Source of the DNA: Chiua virens
Taxonomy: Eukaryota; Basidiomycota; Agaricomycetes; Boletales; Boletaceae
Assembly (NCBI GenBank): GCA_019787685.1
Contig: JAHNUO010000005.1
Location: forward strand, 1,860,001-1,924,000
Direction: 5' to 3'
Length of the DNA stretch: 64,000 nucleotides
The position numbers and the translations under genes are program-made. A model generated the notes under the pieces. It did no database searches. It had not been told where the DNA came from and was given only the letters and a program-made list of their open reading frames with translations. Position 1 is the first letter of the stretch, and each line of letters starts with the position of its first letter. Shown here in pieces: positions 57,014 through 64,000 of the stretch.

Positions 57014-57470
57014 AAGACTTGATGACTGGTTTGGTGGCATGGTGACAGTCAGGCAGGTGGGTGGGTGGCCAGTAAGTGATCCATCTTGACATTCTACACT
57101 GTTTTCACTCACAGTATTCACCTAGATGTTTGCACATGGATTGAGTGAACAGGCAGATGGGCAGTAACTGACCAGTCTCCTCTTCCATGCAGTTGACACT
57201 CATGTTATTCACCTAGATGTTTTGGTGTCGATCAATAGCAAAGAAACAGGCAGGCCCAGGAAGCTGGTGAGCAGGCAGGTTTACTGGTCATCCTAGATCA
57301 CCAGCATCTTAGCATGCAACAGATGTACCCCTGTATTGCCCTTTGTATGATTGAACAATGATTTGAATGGATACATGGCTGTGTCTCTCACTCTGGGCCT
57401 GTCACTACATATCATGTTGTCTTACCTAAATTAAATCCATAGCAACAACACTTTTTATCTACTCTACATA
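57014..57470. other. Spacer with diverged short repeats
   Basis: GGCAGGTGGGTGGGTGGCCAGTAAGTGATC-like blocks recur with variation (about 57050, 57155 and 57270), with CACCTAGATGTTT also repeated twice. No gene is seen. Confidence 0.45.
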
Positions 57471-58539
57471 CTATCACCCCCAATTGGATAGAGAAACTGA
57501 ACATGTCAACCAGGAAGTCGAAACCTATCTTCTGTATTGCCAAGGCAACCCAGAGAAATGGGCTGACCTACTCCCCATGGCTGAATTCACACACAATCAC
57601 CACCCTCACTCCATCACCAGTAAATTCCCATTCTTCCTCATGATGGGCTATGAACCCTGACCCTTACCCACCATTATCATAGAAACCAACCTTTCTGCCA
57701 TTGAAGAATGCCTTAAGGCCCTCTTGGCAGCCTGCAATGAAGACCTCACTGCCCACAAATGTTCCTAACAAGCAATGAAAACCTGCTCACACAGAAAATT
57801 CACCCTATTCTTGAAAGGTGACCAAGTCTGGTTGGAAGCCCACAATCTAAAAAGGGAACTCATTTCCCTGAAACTTGCCTTACATTGAGAAGGACCATTC
57901 ACTATCATGGAAGTCCTCTCATCACTAACATACAAACTTTGCCTCCCCAAAACATGGAGAATCTATCCGGTCTTCTATGCTTCTCTGTTATCGCCCTATT
58001 GCAAAAACAGAAATGTATAGCCCCAACTTCCTGAAACCACCACCTGACCTTATCACTGGTGAAGAAGAATATGAAATAGAATGGATCTTACACCACAACC
58101 AGAACCCATGAAATCACTGGTTCCTAATCTGATGGAAGGGCTACTCCATAGCAGATGACTCTTGGGAACCGGAGGCCAATCTAGGAAATGCCAGGGAAAT
58201 GGTTGACACATATAAATGACTCGATCCCAAGGATTTCCCCTCCATTTCCCCACCAAGACCACCATACTCAGACCTCAGAACTCCTCCACCCACCTCTGTC
58301 AAAGTTATCATGACCTATCAATCCTGCTCCACACCTGACTTCAAGAACAAAATCATCTCCTCTGTATCAGTCTTCACCCCTACCACCTTGATTCCTCATC
58401 TCCTACTTCCTTCACCAGCAACCCCTCTCACCAATGCATCTACTCTCTCCACCGAATCCTCCCTCACCAAGTCCTCCTGACCTATTTCTCCAGCTGTTTC
58501 AGCAGTTGCTTCCACAGGATGGGGAGCTCCCAGTCAATG

Positions 58540-60420
58540 GCCTTGTCCTACTGAGTGCCCTTCTTGCATTCATCCTCCTATTGTAGCTGTAGACCTACCA
58601 TACCACTCTCACACCATCCATTCCTCTACTTCCACCCCTAAGTACTTCCAATGCATGTATGACCTTATCCTAGATCTCACCATGGTGTCCTCCATCAAGC
58701 ACCACCTGGACCTGGATTCCCCACTCCATGCCCTTTATGCCACATACCTTCAATGTGAGCATCTTACGTTTGTCCAATTGGACCTCCATGGACAGCACCT
58801 TAACACCCATCTCCTCTTTGTGATCACTGAACAGATCTATGACCAGTGAAGAATAGAAAAACAGGCTGGTGTGACAGGACCAGGATTAGTGGAACAGTCA
58901 GATAGAAAGAAAAGAGGTGGGTGCAAGTATGACTTATCCCAAGGGGTTCTGAGGTTGGAGATGAAGTGTTGAGGCATTGACAAGAGCTTTGAAGGCAATC
59001 TGGACACGTTCCTGGATGAAACCATATGAAAATCAATAAAACTGGCCAAAAAGCAGACAGTCGGATAGTTCAATGAAAAGGCAAGGACCCAAGCACAACA
59101 GTGATTGAGTATGAGTAAGGGCAGTTTGAAAGGATGGTTAAATGGATGAGATGACTTAGAATGCAAGAGAAAATGGGGATTAAAAAGATAAATTTTTTAT
59201 TTATGAACACAATTTTATAGTCTCAGATATTCCCAGGACTTTACAGTGGATGAAGTACCAAGTAAATAAGGAAAGTGTATGTATATGGAGTCGTCTCTCA
59301 TGGAGATCAACCTGTGAAAAGAAAAACAATGTTCTGTCAAGGTGGGATAAGGTTTGATCCATGAATCAATGGACTACCTTTAAAATGTTGTATGATCTGA
59401 CTATCCATACCTTTTAACCAATCAGATACATGTCAATGACATGGAACTGTCTGAAAAGAATCTAAGAAGGTATGAAATAAAATGGAAATTGGACAAAGAG
59501 GGAGTTGATTAGTGTGCATTGTGTGATCTTGATCAAGTGACCCAATTCAGTCACCTCACACAGAAACATGTAGAAACAAAAAACAAAACATATAAATATG
59601 GGTTGGATCCACTCAGATAGACACAGGACCACAATGGAAGGATAGGACAATCAATATGGGCAGTCCAGGCATCCTGTAAACAAGGCAGGAATTTGGGTTT
59701 ATCACCTCAAGGGGCCATTGACTCCTACACTGGATTCATGCCTACCTAGAGCATGCCCTCCACCAGATACAAATAGGTGAGTTCTTATCTGACCTCTATT
59801 GATACCAAGCGGAACTCTCCCTCTTGCTTACCCTGGTCTCCAGCACCTTATCCCTGTCCTCCACCCCATTGGCCTCCTCTGCCCCCTTTACCCAAGAGGA
59901 AATAATAGCCACTAACCACACCAGGGTAGAACATTTATTTCAGACTGATCAGGTATCCCTCCCCAACAATCACCCCCAGTGGCATGAGGTCTGTTTTGAA
60001 TGCCAAAAGCTTGGCCATGTGTGCATTGAGTGCAGAATGTACTAATGTCCCATCTGTCTCACCTGGTCCCCCAGCCACATTCAATCTAGGTGCCTTGGAT
60101 GACCTCCTAGGGTACGTGCTCGCATCCCCTTGGCCAATTGCCTCACCCCTGTGGCCACTGGTGCCACATGGAACTGATGCTCCCCCCATCCCATCATCCC
60201 ATCCACTTTGTCCTCAATGAATTCCTTGTTATTGTCTCGCCAAAATTGCCACACCATACTCCCTTTACCCATACTTCAACAAGCCCACCACTATGTGCAA
60301 CATTCCATGTCTCTTGATTGGCACTCAGCATCCCCATGTGATGACCCCATTGACAACAAGGGGTACACCAATATCACCAGCAGTCCTGTCTGGGATTCAT
60401 TCTCTTTCTAGTGATGATCT
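58540..60420 (+). pseudogene. Fragment J: C-terminal extension with zinc knuckle
   Basis: The reading passes PTECPSCIHPPIVAVDLPYH and MYDLILDLTMVSSIKHHLDL (58655-58849), resumes after the LTR, and reaches CFECQKLGHVCIEC at about 59993-60035, then CPICLTW. It closes with SSPVWDSFSF-stop, matching SSPVRDSFDF-stop of element A. Retention of the CCHC and CPIC residues in an old copy supports the zinc region being real. Confidence 0.65.
58847..59729 (-). mobile_element. Solo LTR, family B, in fragment J
   Basis: The 883 bp repeat has ends TGAAGAAT and CTCCTACA as printed. The flanks are CCAG and CTGG, not identical, so the duplication has decayed or was lost. Host sequence continues on both sides when compared with element A. 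Confidence 0.85.
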
Positions 60421-60580
60421 TTGTATGGTGCTTTGATGTAGAGTGTGCAAGAGAGGTAGTATTGCAAGACATCATGGGCATGTCACATATTGGAACATGT
60501 CCATGGGCTTTTGCAATACCATGTACTAGTGCCAGTGAGGGCCCAGGGGCTTTGCAAAAAGACAGGTATGGATGAAGTGT

Positions 60581-61467
60581 TGTAGGAGTCAATGGCCCCT
60601 TGAGGTGATAAACCCGAATTCCCGCTTTGTTTACAGGATGCCCAGACTGCCCATATCGATTGTTCTATCCGTCTGTCATGGTCCTGTGTCTATCTGAGTG
60701 GATCCAACCCATATTTGTATGTTTTGTTTTTCATTTCTACATGTTTCCACACAAGGTGACCGAATCAGGTCGCTCAATTGAGATCACATGATGCACACTA
60801 ATCAACTCCCTTTTTGTCCAATTTCCATTTTATTTCATACCTTCTTAGATTCTTTTCAGATGGTTCCATGTCATCAACACATATCTGATTGGTTAAAAGG
60901 TATGGATAGTCAGATCATACAACATTTTAAAGGTAGTCCATTGATTCATGGATCAAACCTTATCCCATCTTGACAGAACATTGTTTTTCTTTTCACAGGT
61001 TGATCTCCATGAGAGACGACTCCGTATACATACACTTTCCTTATTTACTTGGTACTTCATCTGCTGTAAAAGTCCCAGGAATACCTGAGACTATAAAATT
61101 GTGTTCATAAATAAAAATTTTCTATCTTTTTTGATCCCCATTTTCTCTCGCATCCTAAGTCACCTCATCTGTTTAACCATCCTTTCAAACTGCCCTTACT
61201 TGTACTTGATCACCATTGTGCTCAGGTCCTTGCCTTTTCATTGAACTATCCGGCTGTCCACTTTTTGGCCAGTTTTATCGATTTTTGTATGGTTTCATCC
61301 AGGAACATGTCTGGATTGGTTTCAAAGTTCTCACCAATGCCTTGACACTTCATCTCCAACCTCAGAACCCCTTGGGACAAGTCATACTCACACCCACCTC
61401 TTTTCTTTCTATCTGACCATTCCACTAATCCTGGTCCTGTCACACCAGCCCATTTTACTCATCTTCA
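60581..61467 (+). repeat. 5' LTR of gypsy element K (family B)
   Basis: It begins TGTAGGAGTCAATGGCCCC and ends near ATCTTCA at 61467, with GAGACTATAAAATTG as a promoter-like block near 61090. The interior starts ACTGGAGCCCACTGC. The right end was set by comparing four family copies, which agree up to TTCTTCA/ATCTTCA. The matching 3' LTR lies outside the window. Confidence 0.82.
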
Positions 61468-61950
61468 ACTGGAGCCCACTGCAAGGGGTTCTTTTTAGGT
61501 TGTCAGGACGAGATCGCTCAGGCCTACACCAGAGCGACTAGAGATAGACAAGCTACTCTCAAGTCTTAGAAATCCAGATATCTCTGCTGACACCGAGCTT
61601 TTTACCTCAGTTACCCCAGATAGAGTGTGGCATAACTGCATTGACTCATTCACACTATGTTCACCTGATTCACCTGTTGTCCCAGGTGGTTTTACTAATT
61701 TTTCTTCTGAACTGGAAGCCTCTTTTACTCGATACTGTTCACCTGACCCTGAACTGTCTCCTCTAACAACTCTTCCTTTGTTACCATCCTCGCATTCCTC
61801 TACTCCTTCTAAACCATCTTCTAAATCCTCTTTGTCCATTTCTTTATCTTCCTTACTTAATCTGTCCCCTATATCCTCTTCTTGAACTGTATCATCACTG
61901 TCGCAACCATCTTATCCTACCCCATCTCCACAGAACCTGATGGTGCAACA
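61468..61950 (+). other. Element K leader and N-terminal gag remnant
   Basis: The stretch between LTR and capsid is Ser/Pro/Thr-rich in one plus frame (PSKPSSKSSLSISLSSLLNL, 61625-61885), as is common for basidiomycete gypsy gag N-termini, but stops interrupt it. Confidence 0.45.
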
Positions 61951-62410
61951 ACCCTTCCAAATGCCTTTATGAGGCACACCCAATGCACCTAAATTCAACA
62001 GAAAAATGCCATCCGAGTTACTGTGTTACCTTGAGAATATAGAATTCCTTGGCAATGCAGCTGGTCTCACCCTGATGAACAAGGTCAAAGCTGTGTTACA
62101 CTATGTGGCCCTAGATGAAGCTGAGGTCTGGCAAACCCTGCCAGAAACAATAGTCAACCCAATGGATTAGGATGCATTTGTGTCCATGGTTAAAAAACTA
62201 TACCCCGGATGTGAGGGTACAAACCAATATGGTCATGTAGACCTCGAGTACTTGGCTCAGAAGTGTCACAGTGGGCAGATGCATAACCAGGATGAGCTTG
62301 GGGAATATACCCAAGCATTTCATAAGGTCTCTTCCATACTAATCGCTAACCAAAAAATCTCAGACATCAACCACAATGGCTTATACCTAAATGGGTTCCC
62401 ACCTGAGCTA

Positions 62411-63838
62411 CCGTGGCTCAAACAACTGTCCCAATGTTTGCATGTTTTTCACTAAATGCAACAAAATGTGGTAACTGCTAAACCTTACCCAAACCTGTTG
62501 GGATATGAAATATAGTATGATATGTTGTAAAGTACTTACATACATTCAATAATGTTTTATTTATGTAACTATCATCAGCTAGCACCATATAAACCCCACC
62601 ATTCCATAGTAACTCTCCTATTATCATTATGAAACCTATCTCCAGCTCTTCAAGGGACAATATCATCTCTTTCACTTTTCTTTCACTTTCCTCCAGGAAA
62701 ATAACCTCTCAAACTGGTCTAGGCAAGTCTACATTGTCTAGGGTCCTTCAGGAAATCCAGTTAGACAAGACTTAACATCTTGGTGGTCACCCTTCAAAGT
62801 TTTCATTTACCAGCAAAAGGGCTATTGTACAACAGACCATTACTGGCAAGGCCAAAAATGCTGTTCAGCTCACTATACTTATCAATACCATTATTGATAC
62901 TCCTCTCTACCCTCAGGCAGTCAGAAATACCCTCTAGGAAGCCTCTTTGAAAGCTATGATAGAGAACAAAAACCTTTTCTCTTGAAGAGTCACAAGAAAG
63001 GATGGTTGGCCTATGCTTTAAAATACTAGCATTGGACTGTGGAGGTGGGAAAATGGTTGTATAGTTAAATGAGACTAAAGTCAATAGGATTGGGTCATAT
63101 AACCAAGAGTATGTGTGGAAAAAGGCAGGAGAGTGATTGATTGCTAGAGGTACAGTCAAGCATTGAGGAGGCTATGGGCCTATATAGGATAGAATAAAGT
63201 GGGAGTTTCAAGTGAGATGTACAGAAGGATGGATGCTGAGTAGTATGTGACAATTCCACACAGGGGTTGCTGGAAAGCATTGAAGAATTTAAAATTCCAG
63301 AAGGTGACATAATTTTTCAATAAGATAATGATCTCAAGTATCCCTCTAAAAGAGTTCAGACCTGGGTCAAAGATCAAGAGATTGGATCTTTAGATTGGCC
63401 TCCACAGTCTCTAGACCTCACTTCCTTTGAATATACTTGAATGTTTTCAGCTTATAAAAGTGCCCCTAAAGAAGTTTATCATTTATAGGAGAGGTTGGTA
63501 GAGGAGTGGGGGAAGATTTGTGCAGAATAGCATTAGAAATAGACTAAAAGCATGCATAGAAGGCTTGAAGTGATTATCAAGGCCAAAGGAGGTCATACCA
63601 AATACCAAATACTTACCTTTATATAAAGTCAAAAAACTGTCCCAATGAGTGATCATTTTGAAATGATTGCCATTTCATCAAATCTTATTCAAATCCTTTG
63701 ACCCTTGGTCCAATGGAACGCCAGTAGTAGGTACTATATTTCACATTCCCACAGCTTTGGGTAAGGTTTAGTGGTTACTGCATTTTATTGTGTTTAGTAA
63801 AAAACATCCAAACATTGGGACAGTTATTTGAGCCACTG
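62411..63838 (+). mobile_element. Second Tc1/mariner-like element
   Basis: The ends CCGTGGCTCAAACAACTGTC and, inverted, CAGTGGCTCAAATAACTGTC are flanked by TA (62409-62410 and 63839-63840). The inverted repeats extend about 105 bp with scattered differences. It is a different family from 31158-32767 and more diverged. Confidence 0.9.
62700..63622 (+). pseudogene. Tc1/mariner-like transposase remnant
   Basis: Plus-strand pieces in different frames: SKRAIVQQTITGKAKNAVQL (DNA-binding part, about 62810), KSHKKGWLAYALKY (near 62990), GKRQES, DNDLKYPSKRVQTWVKDQEI (second-Asp region at 63325-63385), DWPPQSLDLT and KAKGGHTKY at the C-terminus (about 63600). At least eight stops or frameshifts. Confidence 0.8.
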
Positions 63839-64000
63839 TACAGTGGGAGATCCGTGAATGGTTATGCATCATACTACCAGATCACCACCCTAATGACCCA
63901 TATTCCATTGATGATTCCATGAAGGTGGCCACTTTCCTCCTAATGGGTTCTACATTCCACCCGACATTCACCCCCATGCTCAGTCCTCCTCTGTTCACCT

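Larger units (their letters stand above)
57471..60455 (+). mobile_element. Gypsy fragment J (A family, LTR-less)
   Basis: It starts within the integrase ([20 protein letters not shown]) and runs through the C-terminal part ([12 protein letters not shown]), the chromodomain (WKGYSIADDSWEPEANLGNA near 58135-58190), the linker and the C-terminal zinc region, ending beside the usual polypurine position (60415-60455) without an LTR. Many stops make it the oldest A-family copy here. A family B solo LTR splits it at 58847-59729. Confidence 0.85.
61951..64000 (+). pseudogene. Element K: gag, split by a Tc1/mariner-like element
   Basis: The capsid reading includes PSELLCYLENIEFLGNAAGL, VLHYVALDEAEVWQTLPE, FVSMVKKLYPGCEGTNQYGH and LYLNGFPPEL, then past the insertion QWEIREWLCIILPDHHPNDP, continuing to the window edge. 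A TAG replaces Trp after NPMD near 62168. Removing 62411-63838 and one TA rejoins CCT GAG CTA CAG TGG GAG in frame. Sequence type is typical of basidiomycete Ty3/gypsy capsids. Pol must lie beyond the window. Confidence 0.8.

Overview
The window looks like a chromosome arm of a mushroom-forming basidiomycete (Agaricomycetes). The evidence is many introns of about 47-55 bp with GT/AG ends and CTRAC-like branch sites, a FunK1-type fungal kinase, two DUF6532-type genes, Plavaka transposases, and chromodomain Ty3/gypsy retroelements with basidiomycete-style gag proteins. I cannot name the species.

The first 3.5 kb is ordinary gene space: a protein disulfide isomerase gene (minus) and an SQT1/AAMP-like WD40 gene (plus), divergent over a 245 bp shared promoter. 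Both carry apparent one-base indels in otherwise conserved exons. From about 4.25 kb to the end the sequence is a transposon island that has broken up several accessory genes.

5.4-28.3 kb: two neighbouring minus-strand DUF6532-type genes and a FunK1 kinase gene, each interrupted. Gypsy element A (6680-19963, minus, TSD ATCTG) sits at an intron/exon border of the first DUF6532 gene. Element A itself carries an inserted non-autonomous LTR element G (7127-10818, TSD AAAGG), an inverted solo LTR of its own family (11441-12167, TSD CAAGG) and two solo LTRs of family H. A family F solo LTR interrupts the second DUF6532 gene, and an A-family solo LTR (25282-26008, TSD GAATG) cuts the kinase in frame.

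28.3-37.1 kb: a long Plavaka transposase gene (29840-34616, minus) holds a Tc1/mariner-like element (31158-32767) exactly at a TA dinucleotide. A family B solo LTR and two weak hypothetical genes follow.

37.1-51.1 kb: gypsy element D (A family, minus, TSD GTTGG) has a different gypsy element, E (44404-50820, TSD GGTAC), inside its 5' LTR. E in turn holds a family F solo LTR inside its RNase H region (TSD GCGC), and D holds a family H solo LTR in its integrase.

51.1-64 kb: low-complexity and minisatellite DNA, a decayed second Plavaka gene, an LTR-less A-family gypsy fragment J, and the 5' end of gypsy element K (family B LTR plus gag), whose gag is split by a second Tc1/mariner-like element.

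Most clean insertions can be ordered in time because target duplications are intact and empty sites can be read in sister copies. The most unusual items are the coding-poor but recently moved element G with its motif arrays; three LTR families (B, F, H) that share TGTAGG termini and apparently 4-bp target duplications; a second zinc-knuckle region downstream of the chromodomain in the A family; and a hydrophobic single-pass ORF between gag and protease in E.
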